DNA of 64,000 nucleotides from NCBI GenBank assembly GCA_031551865.1, contig JAVBMY010000005.1, forward strand, positions 62,001-126,000. The letters are read 5' to 3'. The notes under the pieces were generated by a model that was not told the origin of the DNA, ran no database searches, and worked only from the letters and a program-made list of their open reading frames with translations. Positions 23,552 to 32,757 of the stretch are shown here, in pieces. Numbering within the stretch: the first letter of the stretch is position 1; each line of letters opens with the position of its first letter. A program made the translations under genes and the position numbers. This DNA comes from Rikenella sp031551865. Its GTDB lineage: Bacteria; Bacteroidota; Bacteroidia; Bacteroidales; Rikenellaceae.

Positions 23552-26035
23552 TTATTCGTTGTTGATGGTGAACTTAGCCGAATTCTTCGCAGGCGAGATG
23601 CTGATCGGAGCGCTGTTGGCACCGGCTTTTACGCCTTGCAGGTTCACGACCACCGACTTGGGTGCCGTATTGGCCGGATTGAAGAGCACAAGGCCGTTCA
23701 GGTTCACGGCGCTGCTTCGCCCGTCGCCGCTGATGCGCAGGTCGTGGCCGTTGGCGATCACGAAGTCCAGGCCTTGTTTAGCGGTTCCGGCCTCGCCCAC
23801 CGCGGTGGAGAGCATGATGTCAGCCCCGCTATTGTTGGTCTGCAACACACCGTCTTTGGCACGCACGAGCGACACCTTGAACAGGCCCGACATGGCGTTG
23901 TTCCGGTTGGTGTGGTCGCCGAGCGATTCGATGGCCACCATTGCGGGCTGGTCGTAGAGAGTACCCTCGCAACTCAGGAAATTGCTGCCGAACGACACCT
24001 CGGTATCGCTCATCGCATAGACTTTGCTGAAATTCACCACCACGGTCTTGGCGGCTTCGTAGCGGGTATCCTCAAGGGTAACCACATTGAACGTACCGCT
24101 GTTGCGGCCCGAGGGGATCACCAGGCGGGGGATGCGCCCCATGTCGAAATCAAGCGCGTCGGCCGTACCGCTGCCATATACCCCGTCGATAATGATGTCG
24201 GTTTTGGTGCTATTGGTCAGCGCGGTTCCGTCGCGTTTGAAAATCCCGAGTTCGTAGATCACGTCCTGGGTGGCCTCGGTACCGGGCGTCGTGCGGATCA
24301 TCTTCACCACGGCGGGCTGGTCTTCGATGGTAGCGGTGCTCGACGACTTGATCAGGTAACTTTGCTTCACGTCCGACAAGTCGAGCGAGAAGGTGCGGAA
24401 ACCTTCGAGCAGGTTGTTGGCATTCACGGGAACTTCAACCACGAATTTACTGAGGTAACGGTCGCTACCGTCGCTTGAGGGCACGAACGAAAGCGTGCCT
24501 TCTACGGGGTTGTAGTTCACGCCTTCCGAGGCGGTGAGCGGTTTGGTCTTGTAGTGTACGGTCACGGGAAGCGGAGCACCCTCTTTCGAGAACGAATAGC
24601 CCGACAGGGTCACCGTGAAGACGGCCGAGGTGTGTCCGTTGATGGGTTTGGTCACGCTGATGTCGCTCACATAGACACCGTGGGCGAGTTTAGCCAGGCG
24701 GTTGCCTTTGTCCATGAACACAGCTTCGCCGTTCGAAGGCAGGTAGGCAGCCTGAAACTGGGTGGGGGTATTTTCAACCACATAGCGGTCGAACAGCAGT
24801 TCGCCCATGGCCGAGAGCATGCTCAGGCGGCCCGATTGAGGGCTGGCCAGCAGCAGGTCGCCGTTGCCGTTGATGGTCATCGCCGTGTAGTTGGCGGCGG
24901 TAGTTTTTTCGTAGAGTTTGCGGCCCTGTTTCGAGATTTTGACGATCTTGCCCTTGGCAGGGACTTCGTCGTAAAGGCTGATCACGCATTCGCCGTTGAA
25001 AGGATTTCCGGCGATAGCGGTCACGACCCCGTTGTCGACGCTTGAGAGCAGTTCGGTACCGTCGGAACGGAGCAGGGCGAAGAACGAGTTGTTCGAATCA
25101 TTGCCGCCGACCAGCAACTCGCCCGTCGGGCAAAGGAGCAGGTGGTTGAGGCGGGTTTTCTCGGTCGCCGGGGCGATCTGTTTCTGGAACACGATGTCGC
25201 CCTCCTGGCGGATCTTGATTACCGCACCGCCGAGCTGTTTGCCTTGCCCGGCAAGGTAGACGTCACCTTCGGGCGATACGGCCATCTTCTCGATCTTAAA
25301 GCTGGCGTCGGGGATCGTGGTAATGAAGTAGGGTTTGCCGTTCTCGTCGAGGCGCACGACCGAGGCGCCGTCTTTTTCGGGCGACGAGAAAGCGGCGTTC
25401 AGGTATTCGGTACGGCTGCCCTGCACATCGAACCAATCGCAATTTCCGCCGTTGGCGGCCGTATAGGTATAGACCACGCGGCCTGCGGGGGATACTTTGC
25501 TGATGAATCCGCTGCGGGTTCCGGCGCTGTTCGGGGTGCTGCCCGAAAGGATCAGGTTGCCGCTGGCCAGCAACTTACCGTTGGTCACCACGGTACCGTT
25601 AGCCCCGAGCTGTATCGTGCGTTCGGCCAGTCCGCGGACATTGATCACCATGGCCCGGCCGGCCGCTGCGGGACGTTTGGTGTCCTGCGAGGCAGAGCGT
25701 TGCCCCACGACCAGCACTTTGTCTTCGGCCAGGGGGATGATGCGGCTTACGCCTGTGAATTCGTCGGCGATAAAGCGTTTCGAAAAACGGGTTTCGCCTT
25801 CGCGGTCGATCCAGGTCAGCACTACGCTGCCGCTGCTGGTTCCGGCCACCACGACGTCGCCGTTCTGGAAATCGGCACAGGCGGTGGTCATCTGGTAACC
25901 CTTGCCGTAGGTATTGTCATACACCACAGGCATGAACTGGGCCCTGGCCTGATAGCCCGACGCGAGCACGAGGGTGGCGAAGATTCCCGAAACGATTAGT
26001 CTTACTGCTTTCATATTGGCTGGTTTTATGGTCAT
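23552..26035 (-). CDS. Secreted propeller and Calx-beta protein of the fimbrial operon
   Basis: An 827-residue exported protein. The N-terminal ~440 residues show repeated blade-like segments (DFQNGDVVVAGTSSGSVVLTWIDREG, SPEGDVYLAGQG, CPTGELLVGGNDS) as in beta-propellers that display cell-surface data-like repeats. From ~450 to the end there are three Calx-beta-type modules, with the family signature of NYNPVEGTLSFVPSS-type strands and TATIEDQP closing strands, probably Ca2+-binding. The start ATG overlaps the stop of the OmpA gene upstream (TAATG), so coupling is likely; an internal ATG at 26014 better fits the signal peptide. It lacks a lipobox. Confidence 0.7.
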   Translation of the reverse strand: MTIKPANMKAVRLIVSGIFATLVLASGYQARAQFMPVVYDNTYGKGYQMTTACADFQNGDVVVAGTSSGSVVLTWIDREGETRFSKRFIADEFTGVSRIIPLAEDKVLVVGQRSASQDTKRPAAAGRAMVINVRGLAERTIQLGANGTVVTNGKLLASGNLILSGSTPNSAGTRSGFISKVSPAGRVVYTYTAANGGNCDWFDVQGSRTEYLNAAFSSPEKDGASVVRLDENGKPYFITTIPDASFKIEKMAVSPEGDVYLAGQGKQLGGAVIKIRQEGDIVFQKQIAPATEKTRLNHLLLCPTGELLVGGNDSNNSFFALLRSDGTELLSSVDNGVVTAIAGNPFNGECVISLYDEVPAKGKIVKISKQGRKLYEKTTAANYTAMTINGNGDLLLASPQSGRLSMLSAMGELLFDRYVVENTPTQFQAAYLPSNGEAVFMDKGNRLAKLAHGVYVSDISVTKPINGHTSAVFTVTLSGYSFSKEGAPLPVTVHYKTKPLTASEGVNYNPVEGTLSFVPSSDGSDRYLSKFVVEVPVNANNLLEGFRTFSLDLSDVKQSYLIKSSSTATIEDQPAVVKMIRTTPGTEATQDVIYELGIFKRDGTALTNSTKTDIIIDGVYGSGTADALDFDMGRIPRLVIPSGRNSGTFNVVTLEDTRYEAAKTVVVNFSKVYAMSDTEVSFGSNFLSCEGTLYDQPAMVAIESLGDHTNRNNAMSGLFKVSLVRAKDGVLQTNNSGADIMLSTAVGEAGTAKQGLDFVIANGHDLRISGDGRSSAVNLNGLVLFNPANTAPKSVVVNLQGVKAGANSAPISISPAKNSAKFTINNE

Positions 26036-27915
26036 TATTTTTTCTTTACGATAACGTCGACGCGGCGCGCCTTACGGTTGAGTTTGATGCGCTCATCGAG
26101 GTCGAGGCCCGAGACCGAACCCATTTCGATATGGTTGGTGCGGACGCTGAGCCCTTCACGCTCCATCTCTTCGCGGAAGTCGGACGGAGAAAGTTGGATC
26201 TGTCCGCGCCCTTCGACAAACAGGGCAGGCTTGATCCCGTTCTTGGTCAGAAACTTGGCCACGGTCTGCGCACGGCGTTCCGAGAGGCGCTGGTTGTAGG
26301 GCATCGAACCCAGTTCATCGGCATAGCCGATCACGCCCAATTCCTGGACGCTGTTGACGCCTTTGTCGGCGATCAAGTTGCGGAGCTGGATCAGCGACTC
26401 GCTGTCGATCACATAGCTGTTGAAATCGAAATAGATGCTCAGCAGCACTTCGCCGGCATCGGGCACGGCATAGACAGGCGTGACGAGCAGGTCTTTCTCG
26501 AAGGTCTGGGTATTGCTGTTGCCCAGTCCGGTGATCAGGTTCAGGTTGCCCATCATGGCCGAGTACTCGCTCGACACCCCGATGGCCCGATCGCTGCCGA
26601 GCGGCGACACCGAACCGTCGAACGTGTAGATGTCGTCGCGGCCTTCGGCGCCCCTTCTGTCCGAGATGAAATAGCCTTCTTTACCCCCGGCGAAATAGAC
26701 GCCGAAGTCATTGGCCACCGAGTTGACCGGATAGGGATAGTGGAACAGGCTGCCGGCCAGCACGATGTTGTGGCCGAAGCTGATGCGGTAGATGTCGTAT
26801 CCGCCGTAGCCTTCCTGTCCGTTCGAACTGAAGAACAGGTAGCCGTTCACGATCAGCGGGTAGATCTCGTCGCCTTCGGTATTGACCGTCGGGCCAAGGT
26901 TCACCGGGTCGCCCCATTTCCGGGCGGTTTCGTCCCAATGGCATACGTAGAGGTCCATTCCCCCGTAGCCGCCCGGGCGGTTCGAGCTGAACACGAGCGA
27001 ACGGTCGTTATTGAAGAGTGCCGGGTGGGCATAGCAGGACCCTTGCTGGTAGGGAAACAGCGGCTTAAAATTGCTCCATCCGCCGCGCTTTGTGTCGATG
27101 ACCGAATAGTAGAGCTGAGTCGAGAACATCGCGCGCGTTTCGTAGAGGTCGACGATGCGGTCGTTCGATTTGTAGTCGATACCGGTGGACACCATCATCG
27201 ACTTGTCTTTCGAGAAAGCTACCGGGCCGATCTGCAATTCGCGGGGAATGGAGCGTAGCGGTACGGGCATCTCGTTGTCGCCCAAAGCGAAATATTGGGT
27301 GCGGTGGTAGAACACCTTCAAGGGATCCTGGATCGGGCTATGACTCACGGCGTAGAACGCCGAGCCATCGAAATTGCCGAGCCAGTATTCGGGAAGCGAG
27401 GTACTGCCCTCCCAGAGTTTCACTTTGTACTCAGCATCGCCTTTGGCATAGTAGTGCTGCCGATTCGAGAGCGAATAAAAAGTATTCATGTAGCGCTGGT
27501 TGCGGCTGTAAGGGCTGCGAAAGGCATAGCTGCGGGCCACGACTTCGGCCCGCTGGGCCTCGCCGGTGTTGCGCAGGGCGTCGATGTAGAGGCATACGTC
27601 GTCGACGGTGAGCAGCGTGTCGGCCACATGACGTACCGTTTCGTAATACTCTATCGCCCGGGTGGGTTGCTGGAGCAGGATGTACATGCGGGCCATCTTC
27701 AGTTCGAGCCTGCTCTTCTGGAGGGTGCCTTCGGGCAGTTTTTCGTCGGCCTGGCGGTTGAGTTCCATCGCCTTATCGTAGTCGCCACGGATGAAGGCAC
27801 GGTCGGCACGCCTCTCAAGCGGCGAATTCGCCTGCTGTGCGACAGCGGAACCGGACGCAAGCCACATCACGACCGCAACGCAGGAAACGGCTATCTTTTG
27901 GGTAAAAATCTTCAT
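26035..27915 (-). CDS. TPR - PD40 propeller - OmpA family protein
   Basis: A 626-residue periplasmic or outer-membrane protein. Signal peptide (~1-26), TPR helices (~30-135: LERRADRAFIRGDYDKAMEL), a WD40/PD40 propeller (~170-430, with FSSNRPGGYGGMDLYVC and FFSSNGQEGYGGYDIY) and a C-terminal OmpA peptidoglycan-binding domain (~490-626: LLSIYFDFNSYVID...LGVIGYADELG...NQRLSERRAQTVAKFL). This architecture resembles PorE of the type IX secretion system and OmpA proteins of fimbrial loci. Here the context is fimbrial, so it probably ties the fimbrial apparatus to peptidoglycan. Ends 5 bases after the DUF3575 gene begins to be separated from it; tightly packed operon. Confidence 0.85.
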   Translation of the reverse strand: MKIFTQKIAVSCVAVVMWLASGSAVAQQANSPLERRADRAFIRGDYDKAMELNRQADEKLPEGTLQKSRLELKMARMYILLQQPTRAIEYYETVRHVADTLLTVDDVCLYIDALRNTGEAQRAEVVARSYAFRSPYSRNQRYMNTFYSLSNRQHYYAKGDAEYKVKLWEGSTSLPEYWLGNFDGSAFYAVSHSPIQDPLKVFYHRTQYFALGDNEMPVPLRSIPRELQIGPVAFSKDKSMMVSTGIDYKSNDRIVDLYETRAMFSTQLYYSVIDTKRGGWSNFKPLFPYQQGSCYAHPALFNNDRSLVFSSNRPGGYGGMDLYVCHWDETARKWGDPVNLGPTVNTEGDEIYPLIVNGYLFFSSNGQEGYGGYDIYRISFGHNIVLAGSLFHYPYPVNSVANDFGVYFAGGKEGYFISDRRGAEGRDDIYTFDGSVSPLGSDRAIGVSSEYSAMMGNLNLITGLGNSNTQTFEKDLLVTPVYAVPDAGEVLLSIYFDFNSYVIDSESLIQLRNLIADKGVNSVQELGVIGYADELGSMPYNQRLSERRAQTVAKFLTKNGIKPALFVEGRGQIQLSPSDFREEMEREGLSVRTNHIEMGSVSGLDLDERIKLNRKARRVDVIVKKK

Positions 27916-27920
27916 AGTAT

Positions 27921-28523
27921 CTATCTGAACAGGTTATAAACCATAGCTACGCCGAACTTCGTCGGTCCGATCCACATTTTGGTATCCTTGCGCGACATGG
28001 GGTAATCGGCCCATTCGCCGCCCAGCCGGTAGGTGTCGTATTGCAGGTGCGCGTAGCCAAGCCCCAGGTTGATGTCCATACGGAAACGGCGCGAGATGAA
28101 GAACTTATACCCGACCGACACGCCGGCCGACACGCCCCAGCCGTCGTAACGGCGGTCGTCGGAGGGATCATCGTGGCGGGCCAGCCCGATATTGAAGTTA
28201 CCGTACATCACGTAGGGCCCCACGTAGAACCCGTCGAACAGGTCGTTGGTGTAGTAGTAGCGCGGTTTCACGTAGTAACGCAATTCGGCGCAACCTTCCA
28301 GTATCCTGAATACTTCTTCTTTTTTCTTGAACATATAGGGCATCCAGAACACGTCGCCGTTGATGGTGAACTGTTGGCTCAGCGTGAACTCGGCGCCGAT
28401 GTTGGGCGATCCCATCAGGGTCTTGGGGATGTCAATCTTGATCGCCTGCCCTCTCGCCGTACCGAAACCGGACAGGAGCACGGCCGTAGCAGCGATCAGC
28501 ATAAGGTGTATTCTTCTTCTCAT
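27921..28523 (-). CDS. DUF3575 outer-membrane protein of the fimbrial operon
   Basis: A 200-residue protein with a signal peptide cleaved near ARGQA and eight predicted beta-strands. The GPYVMYGNFNIG, WGVSAGVSVGYKFFISRRF and DINLGLGYAHLQYD segments, ending in GPTKFGVAMVYNLF, are the DUF3575 pattern, which is common next to Mfa2/FimB-type anchors. It is shared with the barrel half of the STN fusion at 34790-35854 (both end in a GPTK segment). The start is ATG 28523; an upstream TTG is in frame. Only 5 bases separate it from the OmpA gene. Confidence 0.8.
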   Translation of the reverse strand: MRRRIHLMLIAATAVLLSGFGTARGQAIKIDIPKTLMGSPNIGAEFTLSQQFTINGDVFWMPYMFKKKEEVFRILEGCAELRYYVKPRYYYTNDLFDGFYVGPYVMYGNFNIGLARHDDPSDDRRYDGWGVSAGVSVGYKFFISRRFRMDINLGLGYAHLQYDTYRLGGEWADYPMSRKDTKMWIGPTKFGVAMVYNLFR

Positions 28524-28559
28524 TCGGAGCAATAATTAAAGTTCGTGTGTATCAGTTTT

Positions 28560-29564
28560 CTACATGGGGGTCGTTTCACCCGGAACGATCCCGTTCCAGG
28601 GACGGAGTTCGATGCCGACGAGGGTAAATCCTTCGAAGGTGAAAATCATCGTCTGTTGGGGGTAGAGGATCAGGTCGGTGAGCGGATTGCCCTGCCCGTC
28701 GGTGGGTTTCTTGTGGGCGGGCAACGCGGCCAGGTCGGCCGAGGTGAACGACGCCGTGCCTATCATATAGGTACCCTGGAAGAAACGCACCGTCAGTTCG
28801 AGCGGGGCACCGTGGTCGACATGCGACGGATCGGCACCGAAGCTCACCCCGCTCGAAGGATAGATCATGTCGTGGTAAGCCACCATGTTGCCGCTGGTGT
28901 GCTGCAGCGGATCGAAGGCGAAAGTCAGTTTGTCGGCCGCGCCGAAACAATCGAAAACACCGTCGAAGCAATATTTCGAGCCCAGTCCGCCATACAGGAG
29001 TTCGACCCGGGTAATGGCGGCAGGCAGGTTCTTGAATTGGGAAACGATCTCGCCCTTGAAACAATGGGTATCGTCGATGTCAACCTCGACGGGTACTTTA
29101 CCCGCGGGGTCCCCCATCGGCAGGGCCGTAATATCGGCAAAGAGCGAGCGGGGGCAGGTTTCGCTCGACCAGTAGACACCCTGCGTCTCGTCGGCGCACA
29201 GTTGCGTTTTGAACGATTCGGTAATGGGTTTTCCCTCCGTGATGCTTCCGGGAGTATACTCGGCAAAACAGCTCATGCGGTAGTTGCCGGGAGGGAGTTT
29301 GAACCGGAGAATGCCTTGTTTTGTGAAGTCGTCGCGATCGAACGGAGCGTCGATCTGACGGGTGAGGACATGCTTGCCGTTGTCCGCGTGAAAAGACACG
29401 TAGAACTTCGAGATTTCGCTGTTCTCGATCTGCGGCACGTGTATCCTGAAGTTGGTTTCGTCCACAAAGTAGTCGTGGGTGCACGATCCTGCCGAAAGCA
29501 CGATCAGGCACAGGCACAACCACCGGGATATGTTCTTTGTAAAGGTTTTTGCAGTCATAATCAT
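28560..29564 (-). CDS. FimB/Mfa2-like fimbrial anchor lipoprotein
   Basis: About 334 residues from the ATG at 29564, with a lipobox in VLSAGSC. The protein is predicted all-beta: ENSEISKFYVSFHADNG followed by LPPGNYRMSCFAEY is the conserved first-domain pattern of FimB/Mfa2-type anchors, which sit in the outer membrane and cap the fimbrial base. It lies directly after the major fimbrillin gene, the standard place for an anchor. Sequence similarity to classic Mfa2 (compare 37280-38419) is weak, so the call rests partly on position. Confidence 0.65.
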   Translation of the reverse strand: MIMTAKTFTKNISRWLCLCLIVLSAGSCTHDYFVDETNFRIHVPQIENSEISKFYVSFHADNGKHVLTRQIDAPFDRDDFTKQGILRFKLPPGNYRMSCFAEYTPGSITEGKPITESFKTQLCADETQGVYWSSETCPRSLFADITALPMGDPAGKVPVEVDIDDTHCFKGEIVSQFKNLPAAITRVELLYGGLGSKYCFDGVFDCFGAADKLTFAFDPLQHTSGNMVAYHDMIYPSSGVSFGADPSHVDHGAPLELTVRFFQGTYMIGTASFTSADLAALPAHKKPTDGQGNPLTDLILYPQQTMIFTFEGFTLVGIELRPWNGIVPGETTPM

Positions 29565-29680
29565 AGGGTCGGAGGCTGGCGTACAGCCCCGCAGTGATCT
29601 GCTTCCGGCGGCCACGGGGCCATCGGGGTGTTATGGTTTGCGGCACGTGGAATCCATGCCAGCAACGGCCCGGAGCGGGA

Positions 29681-29719
29681 TATTTTTCCCTGCGGCCCGG
29701 GCGGCCGCAGGGAAAAATA
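29681..29719 (-). other. Perfect 17-bp hairpin after the major fimbrillin gene
   Basis: TATTTTTCCCTGCGGCC pairs fully with its complement across a 5-base loop, 10 bases after the fimbrillin stop codon. The stem ends in A/T pairs but no free U-run follows on the minus strand. Such a hairpin could protect the fimbrillin message or partly terminate transcription, so that the pilin is made in excess of the assembly proteins. Confidence 0.6.
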
Positions 29720-29728
29720 AAGAGGTGA

Positions 29729-30937
29729 CTAGATGTCCATGTTGGTCGAGTAGATAGACTGCCAGCCCACGAGGTTCACCGAAATGATCAGGTTACCGGT
29801 TTCAACCACGGGAGGTACTTCGCCGTCGTTACCCTTGCTGTTGAGGGTTACGTTGACTTCGAGGATGTTGTTGGCAGTGATTGCACCCTGTACGGTACCT
29901 TGCCAGTATACCTTGCCGCCGCCGGCAGGAATGGTATGGCCGTTAGCGGTCACATAGCCTGCGGGAGCCCAGCCGGTGATCACGATGTCGAATTTAGACG
30001 AGTTGGTACCCGAAGAGGGGTCAGACACGGTACCCGAACCACCGGGGAAGATGCGGACGTCTTTCCAGCAGGTTTGGCCGTTGGCCTGGTCGATGATCGA
30101 AGCCAGGGTCGAAGCCGTGTAGCCCACAGGAGCGGCGACACTGAACTGTTTGGCATACACCAGGTTGTCGCCCGAGGGAGTAGTCGGGAAGAAAGCCGAA
30201 TTCGGGTTGGCATAAGTAGCAACGCGGCGGATGCGGAGGCTGGAGTTGGCGTTGGTGAAATCGACGCCGGTGTTGGCAGCCGTGGGGTTGATACGCACGC
30301 GGAACAGCGATACGGCACGGGTCAGCGCGAACGGATGAGAAACGGTGTAGTCTCTCGTCTGGTCGGCCACCACGATGATCCCGCTCTGTTTGGCCAGGAA
30401 TACTTCGCCGGCTTCGTTGTAAGCCACGGCAGAAGCTTCGGTGGCGGCATCCTTTTCTGTAGCCCAGTTGGTGTAGGCAGTCAGGTGGAGGAGCAGATCG
30501 TTGATGTTCTTGCCTTTCACGCTGTTGAGGTCCCAGGTAGTGCCGGTCGGGGTTTGGTATTTGGCGGCGATACCGGGCTGGTTGTAGTTCGCAACGATGT
30601 AGGCGGTGTAGGTACCGGCAGCCACGTTGTTGAACTGGCGGGTCTCGCCGGCCGTGGTGGCAGAAGTAGAGAGGGTAATGTCGCGAACGTCTTTGACGAT
30701 GTTCGAGCCGTCCACGAAAAGGATCATCATGCTCTTGATGTTGTTGACCCAAGAAGTGGTGGGCATTGCGGTAGACTGCGTATAGGCTTTTCCGCCCGGG
30801 TCAACAGTCTGATCGAAGGCAAACTTTACGGTAAGGCTGCCGGTAGAGGCGTTTTCGCCATTGCCGCCATCCTTGCTGCAAGAGGTAAAGCCGAGCAGTA
30901 CGAAGGCTGCCGACAGAAGTGCAATTGTTTTTTTCAT
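29729..30937 (-). CDS. Major fimbrillin (Mfa1/FimA-like lipoprotein)
   Basis: A 402-residue lipoprotein precursor with lipobox Cys20 (LLGFTSC). The two-domain fimbrillin pattern is clear: WVNNIKSMMILFVDGSNIV and TYTAYIVANYNQPG in the N-terminal domain, FALTRAVSLFRVRINP in the middle, and the C-terminal strands ILEVNVTLNSKG and GNLIISVNLVGWQ that act as the exchanged donor region in this family. Pilin subunits are made as lipoproteins, carried across the outer membrane and polymerised after proteolytic removal of the first strand. First gene of the operon, with a long leader and a strong hairpin after it, as expected for the most abundant subunit. Confidence 0.85.
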   Translation of the reverse strand: MKKTIALLSAAFVLLGFTSCSKDGGNGENASTGSLTVKFAFDQTVDPGGKAYTQSTAMPTTSWVNNIKSMMILFVDGSNIVKDVRDITLSTSATTAGETRQFNNVAAGTYTAYIVANYNQPGIAAKYQTPTGTTWDLNSVKGKNINDLLLHLTAYTNWATEKDAATEASAVAYNEAGEVFLAKQSGIIVVADQTRDYTVSHPFALTRAVSLFRVRINPTAANTGVDFTNANSSLRIRRVATYANPNSAFFPTTPSGDNLVYAKQFSVAAPVGYTASTLASIIDQANGQTCWKDVRIFPGGSGTVSDPSSGTNSSKFDIVITGWAPAGYVTANGHTIPAGGGKVYWQGTVQGAITANNILEVNVTLNSKGNDGEVPPVVETGNLIISVNLVGWQSIYSTNMDI

Positions 30938-31118
30938 AAAAAGGTTAGTTGGTTAATTGGTTTGTTGTTTATTTTGGGTTAACTGCTTGTTCTCGACGGA
31001 TAGACGACCGAACAACACATCGCATATCGCAAATGCGGCATACCATGCAATACTGACCGAAATACATTATATTTGACACCACAATATCAGCTGTTCTATG
31101 TATTTCGCCGCAAAAGTA
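30938..31118 (-). promoter_or_regulatory. Promoter and long leader of the first fimbrial operon
   Basis: A TACTTTTG -7 box at 31111-31118 on the minus strand lies ~175 bases before the fimbrillin start, with no clear -33 TTG, as might be expected of a promoter that needs an activator. The AraC gene ends 85 bases upstream. The AT-rich leader of about 165 bases is long for a Bacteroidetes gene and could hold regulation. Confidence 0.5.
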
Positions 31119-31203
31119 CGGCGGATGAAAAATACAGAGGGTATATAAAATTTCCGAGATCGTTCGGAATATTACCAATTAGACCTAAACGGGCAAGAAA
31201 ATA

Positions 31204-32073
31204 CTAATTCAACGCCTCGGATAAAGCCGTACGCACCTGATTAGACACTTTAGAAGGTATACAGCCGTAATGCGACTTACAGAAATCTATAAAATGAGAG
31301 TAAGACGAGAAATTATACTTTATCGAAATCTCTTTGAGCGATGTGGTCCCCTGGGTAATCTCGCTGAAGATAAGCCGGGCTTTCTGCCGCTGCATCCAAT
31401 GATAAGGAGACTCGTTGAAATGGCGCTTGAATTTTTTGATGAAACCCGAAGTCGAGTAATTGGCCATGGCCGCCAGCTCCTGTACATTTTTGGCCTTGGC
31501 ATAATTATTCATCACAAAATCTTTGAAACGAATATCTTTCCCGATGACAGGGCTCAGGAATTCCGCCAGCTCTTGCCTGCCATAGCACGCAAAAAGGAGC
31601 AAAAGGAGCTCCCGTTGTTTCAATTCGAAGATCGAGTGCGATTCTATACCCCGGCGCAGGTAAGTCCGCAGCAGAGTGAACAGTTCGCAAATCACATAAT
31701 GGACAGGAAGGACACGAAATTCCCCGTTCGTGTTTTCGCACAAAGGCAACAATTCGTCGGTCGGATAATAATCCGACAACAACACCTCGGCGGCGATACA
31801 ACACATAATTACGAAAGAGCCTTTCGTCGGTTCGATACAGAAATCGGATGAAGGCGGGACGAGAAACATATGAAGGGTGTCTACGACACCGCATTTGGTG
31901 CCATTGATCGACACCAAAACTCCGCCTTTGATTACAAATACTATTATGGTGTCCTGAAACCCACGCCCGGTGTATTTTATTCCCTTATGGAAATGGGCGA
32001 TGTTCCAGGACCCGTATTTGTGCAACTGCCGACCGGACAACACAACGGCGTCCTGTTCAGGGTAGTAAGTCAT
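31204..32073 (-). CDS. AraC family regulator next to the fimbrial operon
   Basis: A 289-residue regulator starting at ATG 32073 (MTYYPEQ; a GTG three codons earlier is also in frame). The N-terminal half is a cupin-like sensor (~15-100) and the C-terminal half the AraC double HTH: NVQELAAMANYSTSGFIKKFKRHF and LKEISIKYNFSSYSHFIDFCKSHYG. It lies immediately upstream of the fimbrillin promoter on the same strand, the place of a dedicated activator. Base composition is AT-rich relative to most of the window. Confidence 0.88.
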   Translation of the reverse strand: MTYYPEQDAVVLSGRQLHKYGSWNIAHFHKGIKYTGRGFQDTIIVFVIKGGVLVSINGTKCGVVDTLHMFLVPPSSDFCIEPTKGSFVIMCCIAAEVLLSDYYPTDELLPLCENTNGEFRVLPVHYVICELFTLLRTYLRRGIESHSIFELKQRELLLLLFACYGRQELAEFLSPVIGKDIRFKDFVMNNYAKAKNVQELAAMANYSTSGFIKKFKRHFNESPYHWMQRQKARLIFSEITQGTTSLKEISIKYNFSSYSHFIDFCKSHYGCIPSKVSNQVRTALSEALN

Positions 32074-32757
32074 AACTTGCACAACGGGGTCTTTTGACCA
32101 TTACGTAAATTTCGCACCCGGTTTACCACAATCCCCATAGCCAGGGACCCTCGGCGGGAAAGTGTGTTGCCTTCTTTTGTGTATCGCGTTCTCGGAAACA
32201 CAAGAGCCCAAGCAATCTGATGCGCACGTTGTCGGGCCCGCATCTCTACTGCATCCCGAAAGGATACATATAGACTTTCTTACGCTGTATTAGGTGGGAT
32301 AAAAGGGTCGAACTTTACGATTTAGTCGTCCGTTCTATTTTCGATGGTACAAAGGTGTGGGTATTATTTCGACCCAGACATATACAATTTTGCCTAATAT
32401 ATTTACATTATTGCCTTACGGCTCCGCGCGCTTATCTATTACTGTACTCAAAGCATTGCTTTATGTGTCTAAATTCCAATGATACAATCTATTATACGAT
32501 TATAGAGGTACGGGAAACACCAGCCGTTCCCCGCCTTACCAAGCCATGTGAGTAACTTTCCGAGCGTATAAGTCCCGAAATATCGGAGAGATGGCCCGCG
32601 ATGTTATTTCCAAACTTTGATTATTTTTGCCCCGACAAATCTGGTTCCGGCTATTTTCTTTCACCTGATTAATAATTTTCCAAAAATACGAATCCCCTAT
32701 CCCAGACCATGTCGTATTTCGGTTGATTACTACGACCAACCAACATTCAATAAAGAA
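32074..32757. other. Divergent regulatory gap between the two fimbrial operons
   Basis: This ~680-base, AT-rich gap separates the AraC gene (minus) from the ECF sigma gene (plus). No credible gene is seen. A TATTTTTG -7 box at 32622-32629 would start the sigma-factor transcript with a leader of about 120 bases; it lies downstream of the earliest in-frame start, which supports ATG 32758 as the true start. No convincing promoter for the AraC gene is visible. Confidence 0.5.

Noticed and set aside
26035..27915. Type IX secretion locus based on the PorE-like architecture
   Set aside because: No other Por/Spr/Gld genes are in the window, and the surrounding genes are fimbrial.
32355..32555. A 66-codon plus-strand frame in the central regulatory gap
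   Set aside because: No recognisable feature, and low-complexity AT-rich sequence; the region reads better as a regulatory gap.
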